Below, piece by piece: positions 8,019 through 13,410 of a DNA stretch of 22,297 nucleotides. Every line of letters starts with the position of its first letter. Within the stretch, counting starts at the first letter, position 1. Source of the DNA: a virus; IMG/VR virus record IMGVR_UViG_3300027851_000135, positions 1-22,297 of that record; one strand, given 5' to 3'. Both the position numbers and the translations under genes were made by a program. The notes under the pieces were generated by a model that saw nothing but the letters and a program-made list of their open reading frames with translations, ran no database searches and was not told where the DNA came from.

Positions 8019-8167
8019 TATTTACCCTTTTTCGCAGGTTTAGCGGCAGCTTTACGCTGCACGGAGTATGCAATAGCGACGCTTTGGTCAACCGGTTTAC
8101 CGGATTTTACCTCAGCGGCGACATTTTTACGGAACGCGGCTTTACTTGCACTTTTAACGAGGGGCAT
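8018..8167 (-). CDS. Small conserved basic phage protein (49 aa)
   Basis: 49 aa beginning [20 protein letters not shown] and ending in an Ala/Lys-rich tail ([12 protein letters not shown]). The N-terminal half, with [18 protein letters not shown] in the middle, belongs to a very common small family of unknown function encoded near terminase, portal or capsid genes in many phages. It is strongly basic, so nucleic-acid contact is plausible but unproven. The ATG starts 1 base after the large terminase stop, with GGGAAG just ahead, and its TAA overlaps the next ATG (TAATG). Confidence 0.82.
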   Translation of the reverse strand: MPLVKSASKAAFRKNVAAEVKSGKPVDQSVAIAYSVQRKAAAKPAKKGK

Positions 8168-8168
8168 T

Positions 8169-9695
8169 TTAGCTTCCCATCCATGATGTGTTCATTATTG
8201 ATCGATCATAAGTACGGCGTGGTACTTTGTCAATACGCGACTCACGATGCGCCACAGGATAGGCGAACGTCACAGCCAGCGCATCGGCAGAGTCTGGTGA
8301 CGCTAATCCACGCGACTTCATCTCTTTCTTCCCCTCTAGTTGGATCGCACCAGATGAGTTGATTTTCATGGCAGGGGCAGTCAGGTCAGATTTAAGCTGT
8401 CTGTCTGTGGGAATACTAGCAGTTTTGAGCCAATCACGCATAGCACCCCAAAGCTCTGCCCTTTTGTTGAGCCAAGTCACCGGATTCTTCGACTTCCAGC
8501 CGAAGTTGACACCCCGCACCTTATAACGCTGCTCGTTAAGTCGATCCAGGATGCCATAGCCCAAACCACCCTCGTCAATCACGGTCAGTGTCGGCTTGTA
8601 TTCCTCAATGGCGTCAATTACCCGACCCACCACCTCCATCGTATCCTCACCACGATACCGCTTGATGGCGATCAGGTCACGACCTTGGCGCACCACGATC
8701 ACCGTGGCATCGTTACCACCCCGTGCAGGGTCAACCCCGATCACAATAGGTGCCGTAATGTCCTTGTATCGTTCTCGTTTGAACGCAGCCTCAACGGAAC
8801 TCGGCGAAATAAACTGGTCGTCACCCGCCGACGGGAACTCACCGTATACCTCCACACGCGCCTGTATTGAATCTTCACCATACTCGTCGATGATTTGCTG
8901 GTATATCTGCTTATCAGTCCCCTCGACTGTACGCGAATCGATCTGGCGACCTCTCCAGAAGTCGCGTTTAGAGTTGAAGCACTCAAAGAAATACCCCGTG
9001 TTCCGACGAGGGTTGGAAAACGCCAGCCAGTAACGGTCAAGGATGTTCTCTGTAAAGAAACCAGCCGCAACCGACCAAATACCATCAGGAATACCGCTTG
9101 CCTCATCGAATATCACCATCATCCCACGTTCATTATGCACACCCGCGTAACTATCTGGGTTTTCTTCGCTCCACAATTTACCTTCTGCCGCCCAATACCG
9201 CGTACCAATTTTTAAGTCTCGTTCTACTAATTCGGTCATCCATTGAGCAGGTATCAATTTAGTCGCTGAAATTTCCCACCAATGAGCGTTAATAATCATT
9301 GTTGACCATTTTGTAAGTTCGCCCCATGTGACCGAACGTAACTGATTTTCACTATTGGCCGATACAACCACACTAGCACCGATTCGGGTGGTCATCATCC
9401 ATAAAATAAGCCACGAGACAAGGGCAGATTTACCAATTCCGCGTCCAGATGCAACAGCTTCTCGCATTGAATCCATTTCCAACTGACCATCGTTCTCTTT
9501 GATGTGTCGGGCGATGTCGCGCAAAATCTCACGTTGCCATTTACGGGGACCGGCGTGTTTTTCCAAAGGTGTGTTTCTTTGACCCCATGGGAAAGCAAAA
9601 AGCACAAATGCCTCTGGATCGTTTTTTACAACTGGACTCCACAACTGCGACATCAGCATTTGCTCGTCATCGGGCGAATATATAGGCTTTTGCAA
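8169..9695 (-). CDS. terL: Terminase large subunit
   Basis: 508 aa, a normal length. The ATPase domain has Walker [10 protein letters not shown] (82-90), Walker B MVIFDEAS (193-200) with Asp197/Glu198, and a coupling-like FSNP (226-229). The RNase H-like nuclease has [11 protein letters not shown] (Asp322), TVIDEGGLG (Asp374) and a late DSADAL (468-473). It pumps DNA into the procapsid through the portal and cuts concatemers. The start is an unusual TTG at 9695, with a perfect AGGAG 7 bases upstream lying inside the end of the HNH-AP2 gene. No ATG nearby fits better. Small terminase is upstream and portal is downstream with two small genes between. Confidence 0.97.
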   Translation of the reverse strand: MQKPIYSPDDEQMLMSQLWSPVVKNDPEAFVLFAFPWGQRNTPLEKHAGPRKWQREILRDIARHIKENDGQLEMDSMREAVASGRGIGKSALVSWLILWMMTTRIGASVVVSANSENQLRSVTWGELTKWSTMIINAHWWEISATKLIPAQWMTELVERDLKIGTRYWAAEGKLWSEENPDSYAGVHNERGMMVIFDEASGIPDGIWSVAAGFFTENILDRYWLAFSNPRRNTGYFFECFNSKRDFWRGRQIDSRTVEGTDKQIYQQIIDEYGEDSIQARVEVYGEFPSAGDDQFISPSSVEAAFKRERYKDITAPIVIGVDPARGGNDATVIVVRQGRDLIAIKRYRGEDTMEVVGRVIDAIEEYKPTLTVIDEGGLGYGILDRLNEQRYKVRGVNFGWKSKNPVTWLNKRAELWGAMRDWLKTASIPTDRQLKSDLTAPAMKINSSGAIQLEGKKEMKSRGLASPDSADALAVTFAYPVAHRESRIDKVPRRTYDRSIMNTSWMGS

Positions 9696-9697
9696 AA

Positions 9698-10195
9698 TTA
9701 AACTCCTGGTCTGTGAGTATGATACTCGGAAAGTGCGGATTGTCTGACTTTTACAGCATCTTCGATTGTTGAAAACGTACCCAGATAGATATTTTTTCCG
9801 TGTACCTTAATCTGTGCTTGCCATTTTTGATTGGCTTTATGCCATGTCACACCTTTATGCCCACTGGTGTTGTGTGAAAACCATGCAATGTTTTGCTTGT
9901 TTTCACTAGAGTCAACCTCACGCAGGTTACTTATTCGATTGTTGTGTTTGCATTGATCGATATGGTCAATCTCTGTAGGCCACGCGCCATGCACATACAA
10001 CCACGCCAATCGATGAGCTTTATACAATCTTCGATCCAGCATGATATTGACATATCGATCAGGTTCAGCGTGACCGGCAATAGATCCAGCTAATGCTTTT
10101 GATCCCCTCGTGTGTATCCAAGTAAACACACCAGTCTCAGGATCATAGTCCAATAATTCTTTAAGACGGTCTTGCGATATAATGTTGTCAGCCAT
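9698..10195 (-). CDS. HNH homing endonuclease with AP2 DNA-binding domain
   Basis: 165 aa from the ATG at 10195 (GGAG 6 bases ahead). The frame also allows an ATG at 10207, which has no ribosome site. Residues 55-100 carry the HNH signature (YKAHRLAWLYVHG, EIDHIDQCKHNNRISNLREV). Residues 112-160 form an AP2-type DNA-binding domain (GHKGVTWHKANQKWQAQIKV, then IYLGTFSTIEDAV). This architecture is typical of free-standing phage homing endonucleases. It sits between small and large terminase, and its last codons contain the ribosome site that feeds the TTG start of terL. A strong hairpin (10221-10255) separates it from the small terminase gene. Confidence 0.9.
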   Translation of the reverse strand: MADNIISQDRLKELLDYDPETGVFTWIHTRGSKALAGSIAGHAEPDRYVNIMLDRRLYKAHRLAWLYVHGAWPTEIDHIDQCKHNNRISNLREVDSSENKQNIAWFSHNTSGHKGVTWHKANQKWQAQIKVHGKNIYLGTFSTIEDAVKVRQSALSEYHTHRPGV

Positions 10196-10220
10196 TTGAT
10201 GCTCCATTCATCAGTGGTTA

Positions 10221-10255
10221 AAAGCCCTGACCTGTTCTCAGCACGTCAGGGCTTT
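10221..10255. terminator. Strong hairpin between small terminase and HNH-AP2 genes
   Basis: A perfect 11-bp inverted repeat, AAAGCCCTGAC / GTCAGGGCTTT, with a 13-base loop. Read on the minus strand it is followed only by a short U stretch (CTTTTAACC), so it may be a weak or bidirectional terminator. It lies inside the packaging operon, where full termination would cut off terL. An attenuator, an RNA-processing site or a remnant of the homing insertion are alternatives. Confidence 0.55.
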
Positions 10256-10266
10256 ATCATTATACA

Positions 10267-10776
10267 TCATTCTTCGTCGTGATCAATAATTCTTCCGGTA
10301 ATTAACCGCTGGTTAGCCTGCTCCAGCGCAGCCGTGATCGATATGTTCTGGTTCACCTCCAGCGTCTTGATGTCACCGTAGCGTTTCCTGTTCCAAGTCT
10401 TAATCAGGAACTGGCGCGAGTCGATACGCAGCTTAGATCGTTGAACATCCTCTGGTACACCGCTGTCATTCACACCATCAGCAATTTCCAGGATCTCAGC
10501 GGCGATCATTTCGCTACCAATCTCCTGAGCCTCGTAATACCTCGACTTACGCTGTGGGTCTTTGTGAATCCAGCGCAACAGTTGCGGATAGTCAAAATCA
10601 CGCTGGTCGTCCCGCAGAATCTCTTTTAGGTTGATTCCACGAGATAGCTTATCGAGAACGGTTTCAAAAAATACGCTGAATTGGGTTTCCCTCAACTCTT
10701 TAACTTGAGTCGATGGGTTAAGCCACGATGGTAATTCGATTGGTTGTGTCATTGTCAGCATGATAGCGCCATTCAT
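10267..10776 (-). CDS. terS: Terminase small subunit (Sf6-like)
   Basis: 169 aa. The central part (LSRGINLKEILRDD, LLRWIHKDPQRKSRYYEAQE) looks like the helix-turn-helix DNA-binding region of small terminases. The following segment (MIAAEILEIADGVND, VQRSKLRIDSRQFLIKTWNR, KRYGDIK) is the conserved oligomerisation helix pair of the Sf6-like family. It recognises the packaging site and hands DNA to TerL. It is the first gene of the leftward operon. The start is uncertain: ATGs at 10776, 10761 and 10752 are all in frame and none has a good ribosome site. A promoter candidate with its -10 at 10794-10789 would leave almost no leader for the first, which favours an internal start or another promoter. 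Confidence 0.85.
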   Translation of the reverse strand: MNGAIMLTMTQPIELPSWLNPSTQVKELRETQFSVFFETVLDKLSRGINLKEILRDDQRDFDYPQLLRWIHKDPQRKSRYYEAQEIGSEMIAAEILEIADGVNDSGVPEDVQRSKLRIDSRQFLIKTWNRKRYGDIKTLEVNQNISITAALEQANQRLITGRIIDHDEE

Positions 10777-10788
10777 TGAACGTGCTTC

Positions 10789-10817
10789 TATGTATCACAT
10801 CGGCAAGTAAGATGCAA
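10789..10817 (-). promoter_or_regulatory. Candidate leftward promoter before small terminase
   Basis: On the minus strand TTGCAT (10817-10812), a 17-bp spacer and TACATA (10794-10789) form a sigma70-like promoter with an extended -10 (TGA before TACATA). A CACAATGTG palindrome (10833-10841) lies 15 bases upstream of its -35. The predicted RNA start is only about 6 bases before the first terS ATG, so it would suit one of the internal starts or be leaderless. Confidence 0.35.
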
Positions 10818-10850
10818 GTGAGTTAGGTGATTCACAATGTGTAAATGTGT

Positions 10851-10880
10851 CATTTGAAAAAAATAATAAAATTTTCTTGG
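10851..10880. other. AT-rich tract beside the repeat arrays
   Basis: Thirty bases made almost entirely of A and T (runs AAAAAAAATAATAAAATTTT) stand out in an otherwise balanced region, just left of the decamer array. This could be a duplex-unwinding element if the region is an origin, or an UP-element-like or bent segment near the leftward promoter. Confidence 0.4.
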
Positions 10881-11030
10881 GGTACCTTACTGCCATTTTC
10901 CCATTTCCCTCGGACCCACCCCACCCCTTAATCAGGAATCCGGATTTTCCCAGCTTCACGTTGTCACAGTTGTCACAGTCACCACAACTAGGCGGATCAC
11001 TTGTCACAGTAGACAATGTGAACCATGTGA

Positions 11031-11090
11031 CCATGTGACCATGACCAATACACAATGTGACCATGTGACCATGACCAATACACAATGTGA
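11031..11090. repeat. Perfect 30-bp tandem duplication
   Basis: Bases 11031-11060 and 11061-11090 are identical. Each unit runs CCATGTGACC, ATGACCAATA, CACAATGTGA. Partial units flank both sides: AACCATGTGA before and ACCAATG after. Each unit contains one exact CACAATGTG palindrome. The sequence looks like recent unequal expansion of a binding-site array. Confidence 0.9.
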
Positions 11091-11139
11091 ACCAATGAAT
11101 TAGCACACATTGTGAGCAGGGGCAAACTGTGACAACTGT

Positions 11140-11166
11140 CCCTCCGCAGGCGAGGGGGGTGTTTTT
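11140..11166 (+). terminator. Candidate rho-independent terminator in the control region
   Basis: CCCTC/GAGGG stem (11140-11144 with 11152-11156), 7-base loop, then GGGTG and six T residues (11161-11166). It would stop plus-strand RNA before it enters the early promoter region. The stem is only 5 bp, although all but one pair are GC. Confidence 0.35.
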
Positions 11167-11367
11167 TGATACTTACCGCGATATTTCTCAAAAGTGGATA
11201 CCCCCGATTTCAGTCACACTTGTCACAGTTGATCATCACGCACAGTCTGACAATGTGATACATTGACAAGGTGAAAAGGGTAAACCCCATCGTATTAAAC
11301 CCTGAGCTCAGATCATTTTTCACATTGTGGAATGTAGATTATTTTCACTTTGTGGTGCAAAATAGTG

Positions 11368-11395
11368 TTGACAATGTGAAAACAGGTGCTACAAT
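11368..11395 (+). promoter_or_regulatory. Main rightward early promoter overlapped by operators
   Basis: Perfect -35 TTGACA (11368-11373), 16-bp spacer and -10 TACAAT (11390-11395). Both boxes are embedded in palindrome-like sites (GACAATGTG 11370-11378, TACAATGTG 11390-11398), so a protein bound there would block RNA polymerase. RNA should start near 11402, giving a leader of about 40 bases before the first early gene at 11442. Confidence 0.75.
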
Positions 11396-11441
11396 GTGAA
11401 TCATGCAGTCAGGTAACAGTCAATCAACTAGGAGCAACAAA

Positions 11442-11552
11442 ATGAATCCACTAACCAAACGTGCCACGCACAATGTAAACCGTGAAAACAATTTAATCGC
11501 CTGGGGTTCTGGTGTAGTGCTTGCCGCCCTTGTTATCGCTTTCCTTCTGTAA
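11442..11552 (+). CDS. 36-aa single-pass membrane peptide
   Basis: The first early gene after the promoter. MNPLTKRATHNVNRENNLIA is a polar, net-positive N-terminus, followed by WGSGVVLAALVIAFLL, a 16-residue hydrophobic segment that reaches the C-terminus. This looks like a tail-anchored inner-membrane miniprotein. A good AGGAG ribosome site lies 8 bases before the ATG. No family is recognised. Roles such as host takeover, superinfection control or lysis timing are possible, but nothing here selects among them. Confidence 0.65.
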   Translation: MNPLTKRATHNVNRENNLIAWGSGVVLAALVIAFLL

Positions 11553-11571
11553 TCGTTAGGAGTAATTAATC

Positions 11572-11844
11572 ATGCAACGTATCACTAATGCCCAACTGCA
11601 TTGCCTTGTCGCATATCTTAACAAACTAACCAATAGTCCTGCCGAATACATGGGCGCGGACCGTCGCACAAACGTGGATCATTATTGCCTAAGCTTTGCT
11701 TATGGTGGTGCCGAGTTGCAGCGCGTCTGTAACGAATCCGGTGGCGTGCGTGACGTATTGCATACCGGCCATACCACAAAGCGCGATTTGTTCAATCAAA
11801 TCCATTCATTCATTCGCGGCATTGAATCGCAACAAGGGGCATGA
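11572..11844 (+). CDS. Conserved hypothetical early phage protein
   Basis: 90 aa with a pattern seen in many phage early regions: TNAQLHCLVAYLNKLTNSP near the start, HYCLSFAYGGAELQRVCNES in the middle and KRDLFNQIHSFIRGIES at the end. The family has no established function that I know of. AGGAG lies 9 bases before the ATG. The stop overlaps the next possible start (ATGA). Confidence 0.75.
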   Translation: MQRITNAQLHCLVAYLNKLTNSPAEYMGADRRTNVDHYCLSFAYGGAELQRVCNESGGVRDVLHTGHTTKRDLFNQIHSFIRGIESQQGA

Positions 11845-11846
11845 TC

Positions 11847-12059
11847 ATGGCGCACGTTAAAAAACTTACACTTTGCAACAATCACGGATATCTGACGCAC
11901 GCGGAAAACTGCCAATGCGACAAAGCGCACCATTACACAAAGTTTGCCGTATTCGGTACAGACTACGGCCACCTGCACAACACCTCAGGCGATATGCGCC
12001 TATGGTCTAGCTATTCTGGCGCTTATGCCGCTGCACGCAAATATCAAGGGAGCAAATAA
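11847..12059 (+). CDS. Small Cys/His-containing early protein, unknown
   Basis: 70 aa from the ATG at 11847. An ATG at 11841 is in frame, but AAGGGG is 7 bases from the second and only 1 from the first, so the second is preferred. The N-terminal half has C-x2-NHGY and C-x-C (LCNNHGYLTHAENCQCDKAH), which could bind metal. The C-terminus (YSGAYAAARKYQ) is helical. I recognise no family. It is part of the early gene chain. Confidence 0.6.
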   Translation: MAHVKKLTLCNNHGYLTHAENCQCDKAHHYTKFAVFGTDYGHLHNTSGDMRLWSSYSGAYAAARKYQGSK

Positions 12060-12060
12060 A

Positions 12061-12549
12061 ATGACAAACTTTGTACAAATTCAATCGGGTAACTTCCGCG
12101 CATTAGTGCGCCCTGAAAACCTGGCAAAGCGTGAAGCGCTACTGGCTAAAGTTAAACCCGGCTATAAGTTACCGGCCCCGCGTGAAATGGCCCGGACTTA
12201 TCCAACGTATAAACCCGGCATGAGCACGCTTGAATATGTGCGTGCGTTCGAGAAGGCCAACAATATGCGTTACCCCCAGCACCTGGGGATGGTTAGCCCA
12301 TACGAACGCCTTAACGCGGCCCCGGCGACACAATACGACCCAACGGTCCCGCTATGCGTAGAAGATGCTAACCCGGACTATGTGCCGGGCCTGGACGATG
12401 CACCGGTTAAACCTAAGCGCACCAAGAAAGCAGCAAAGGTAATGCCAGATAAGTCTGCCGTAATGTGGCTGCTAATGGATCACGGCCTCACAATGTACCA
12501 AGCCGATCCACTGGCTGATAAGCTAATCGCATTGTTTAAAGGGGAATGA
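12061..12549 (+). CDS. Early protein of unknown function, basic linker
   Basis: 162 aa starting MTNFVQIQSGNFRALVRPEN, with AAGGGAGC 8 bases ahead. The frame is open further upstream, but that stretch overlaps the previous gene. Residues 20-90 are basic and Pro-rich. Residues about 115-130 are a Lys-rich linker (KPKRTKKAAKVMP). Residues 130-162 form a small amphipathic domain (AVMWLLMDHGLTMYQADPLA). The layout suggests a nucleic-acid or protein-binding adaptor, but no family is recognised. Confidence 0.6.
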   Translation: MTNFVQIQSGNFRALVRPENLAKREALLAKVKPGYKLPAPREMARTYPTYKPGMSTLEYVRAFEKANNMRYPQHLGMVSPYERLNAAPATQYDPTVPLCVEDANPDYVPGLDDAPVKPKRTKKAAKVMPDKSAVMWLLMDHGLTMYQADPLADKLIALFKGE

Positions 12550-12551
12550 TC

Positions 12552-12791
12552 ATGCAAGGATTTAAGGCATACGCATTAGGATGCAGTGCTATGGCAACAA
12601 CGCCAAAAGACGCAGCAATTAAGTTTTTCACAATGTACCCAACAAAACGTAAATGTGACGTTATCGCGGGAGAATCTAACAATGGGTTTTTTACTGTTAC
12701 TTATGGCCGCGCCAGTGTTGGCGAATGGCCCCAGTTTTACAAAGCAGTGACAAAGAAAACCGCCAACGCTTTGCCTGGGGGTGACGCATGA
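12552..12791 (+). CDS. Small early protein of unknown function
   Basis: 79 aa beginning MQGFKAYALGCSAMATTPKD. Middle segments (AIKFFTMYPTKRKCDVIAG, GFFTVTYGRASVGEWPQFYK) suggest a compact alpha/beta fold. An in-frame ATG at 12546 overlaps the previous stop. AAGGGG sits 7 bases before 12552, so that start is preferred. The stop overlaps the next start (ATGA at 12788). Confidence 0.6.
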   Translation: MQGFKAYALGCSAMATTPKDAAIKFFTMYPTKRKCDVIAGESNNGFFTVTYGRASVGEWPQFYKAVTKKTANALPGGDA

Positions 12792-12961
12792 ACCGGATAG
12801 ATGAATTGGCCCTTAGTTTGTCACTGCTATCCGATGATGATATGAGCAGGTTAGCCCTCACTTTGTGGATGCGTTACCCGCGCACCTGTAGAAGCATAAT
12901 CAATGAAACGCAGCTTGCGGAGAATCTGCTAACCGCACCAACTGATCAAGGGGGTCAATGA
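12788..12961 (+). CDS. 57-aa acidic/helical early protein
   Basis: MNRIDELALSLSLLSDDDMS begins a mostly helical 57-residue protein with LALTLWMRYP in the middle and TQLAENLLTAPTDQGGQ at the end. It is coupled to the preceding gene by an ATGA overlap, and its stop overlaps the next tiny gene. The tail codons contain the AAGGGGG that could serve as that gene's ribosome site. Function unknown. Confidence 0.5.
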   Translation: MNRIDELALSLSLLSDDDMSRLALTLWMRYPRTCRSIINETQLAENLLTAPTDQGGQ

Positions 12962-13020
12962 TGATTGCCGCACTAGCTGCCCTTGCAGCGTTTCTTTTAT
13001 CAATCGTTTTGAAGGTGTAA
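12958..13020 (+). CDS. 19-20 aa transmembrane micropeptide
   Basis: ATGs at 12958 and 12961 both open a frame encoding (M)MIAALAALAAFLLSIVLKV, almost entirely hydrophobic and long enough for a single membrane crossing. AAGGGGG (12949-12955) lies 2 or 5 bases ahead, which favours the second ATG. It is too short to prove by sequence alone, but the perfect fit between two coupled neighbours and the similarity in type to the 36-aa peptide at 11442 support it. Confidence 0.4.
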   Translation: MMIAALAALAAFLLSIVLKV

Positions 13021-13022
13021 TC

Positions 13023-13130
13023 ATGCAGCGTATTTCAAAAAGAGAATGGCTTGGACTTGGTGGTATATCTAGCCCAAGAACTGCTAGGAAAATGATTTCT
13101 GGCAAATGGTTTTATTATCGTATTGACTAA
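13023..13130 (+). CDS. 35-aa basic early peptide
   Basis: MQRISKREWLGLGGISSPRT begins a 35-aa basic peptide ending MISGKWFYYRID. GAAGGTG precedes the ATG at a normal distance. The short helix-turn-like segment (WLGLGGISSPRTARKMI) recalls small DNA-binding or excisionase-like peptides, but that is a weak resemblance. It lies directly before the Cro-like regulator. Confidence 0.45.
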   Translation: MQRISKREWLGLGGISSPRTARKMISGKWFYYRID

Positions 13131-13140
13131 AGGAATCATT

Positions 13141-13368
13141 ATGACCACGGAATTATCTAAAGCCGCTTTTATCCTATCGTACCAGGACCGACACAATATA
13201 ACCGATGATAAACTGTGCGACTTGTTAGGCGTTACTAAGTCGGCCTTATATAGCTGGAAAACGGGGGCGCGTGCCCCTAGTACGTCAGCGCACCGCATCG
13301 TCACGTTATTATCGCTATTAGAGACGCTTGCGCCTGATATTCATAGCTACATGGCGGGTAAGCCCTGA
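13141..13368 (+). CDS. Cro/XRE-like helix-turn-helix regulator
   Basis: 75 aa from the ATG at 13141 (AAAGGA 7 bases ahead; a longer open frame upstream overlaps the preceding peptide and lacks a ribosome site). Residues 21-42 (TDDKLCDLLGVTKSALYSWK) form a clear helix-turn-helix of the Cro/CI or YdaS-like type, followed by two helices (AHRIVTLLSLLETLAP). It is the last gene of the early operon and is followed by a terminator. It is the leading candidate to bind the CACAWTGTG array at the operon's own promoter, giving negative feedback. That link is an inference. Confidence 0.75.
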   Translation: MTTELSKAAFILSYQDRHNITDDKLCDLLGVTKSALYSWKTGARAPSTSAHRIVTLLSLLETLAPDIHSYMAGKP

Positions 13369-13386
13369 TCGTTGCACCATGATGCG

Positions 13387-13410
13387 AAAACGCCCCTTGC
13401 GGGGCGTTTT
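13387..13410. terminator. Bidirectional rho-independent terminator
   Basis: AAAACGCCCC, loop TTGC, GGGGCGTTTT: a perfect 10-bp stem with a tetraloop, A-run on one side and T-run on the other. It lies between the stop codons of the convergent Cro-like gene and primase gene and would end transcription from both sides. Confidence 0.95.

Larger units (their letters stand above)
10961..11229. repeat. Five copies of decamer TTGTCACAGT
   Basis: Exact copies lie at 10961-10970, 10970-10979 (sharing one base with the first), 11001-11010 and 11220-11229 on the plus strand, with one inverted copy (ACTGTGACAA) at 11126-11135. The core TGTSACA is itself an odd palindrome but differs from CACAWTGTG, so a second binding protein or a second recognition mode is likely. 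Confidence 0.7.
10833..11398. repeat. Array of CACAWTGTG palindromes (operator or iteron sites)
   Basis: Exact odd palindromes CACA-W-TGTG occur at 10833-10841, 11051-11059, 11081-11089, 11106-11114 and 11321-11329. One-mismatch copies occur at 11012-11020, 11249-11257 and 11370-11378 (GACAATGTG), 11390-11398 (TACAATGTG) and 11346-11354 (CACTTTGTG). Spacing is irregular except for the 30-base step between the second and third exact copies. The dyad symmetry suggests a dimeric protein binding each site. Candidates encoded here are the Cro-like protein (13141-13368) and the ribbon-helix-helix protein (15973-16164); a host factor is also possible. Confidence 0.75.
10777..11441. promoter_or_regulatory. 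Gene-free divergent control region, possible origin
   Basis: A 665-base stretch with no convincing gene between the leftward virion operon and the rightward early operon. From left to right it holds a leftward promoter candidate, an AT-rich tract (10851-10880), a C-rich stretch (10897-10930), clustered TTGTCACAGT decamers, a 30-bp tandem duplication (11031-11090), a GC hairpin with T-run (11140-11166) and a strong rightward promoter (11368-11395). CACAWTGTG-type sites are scattered throughout. Iteron-like repeats next to an AT-rich tract are how many replicons build origins. The same layout also fits a repressor switch. The sequence alone does not decide between these. Confidence 0.6.

Noticed and set aside
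11031-11090. Possible CRISPR array
   Set aside because: The 30-bp units are directly abutting with no spacers, only two full copies are present, and no cas genes are near.
10795-11191. Open frames of 60-100 codons on both strands in the control region
   Set aside because: They are made of the translated repeats, lack ribosome sites and resemble no protein family.
11195-11203. DnaA box near AGTGGATAC
   Set aside because: It matches the TTATCCACA consensus at only seven of nine positions and stands alone, so it is not good evidence for DnaA binding.
11263-11298. Second rightward promoter at TTGACA 11263
   Set aside because: The only -10-like TATTAA is 24 bases away, which is too far for sigma70.
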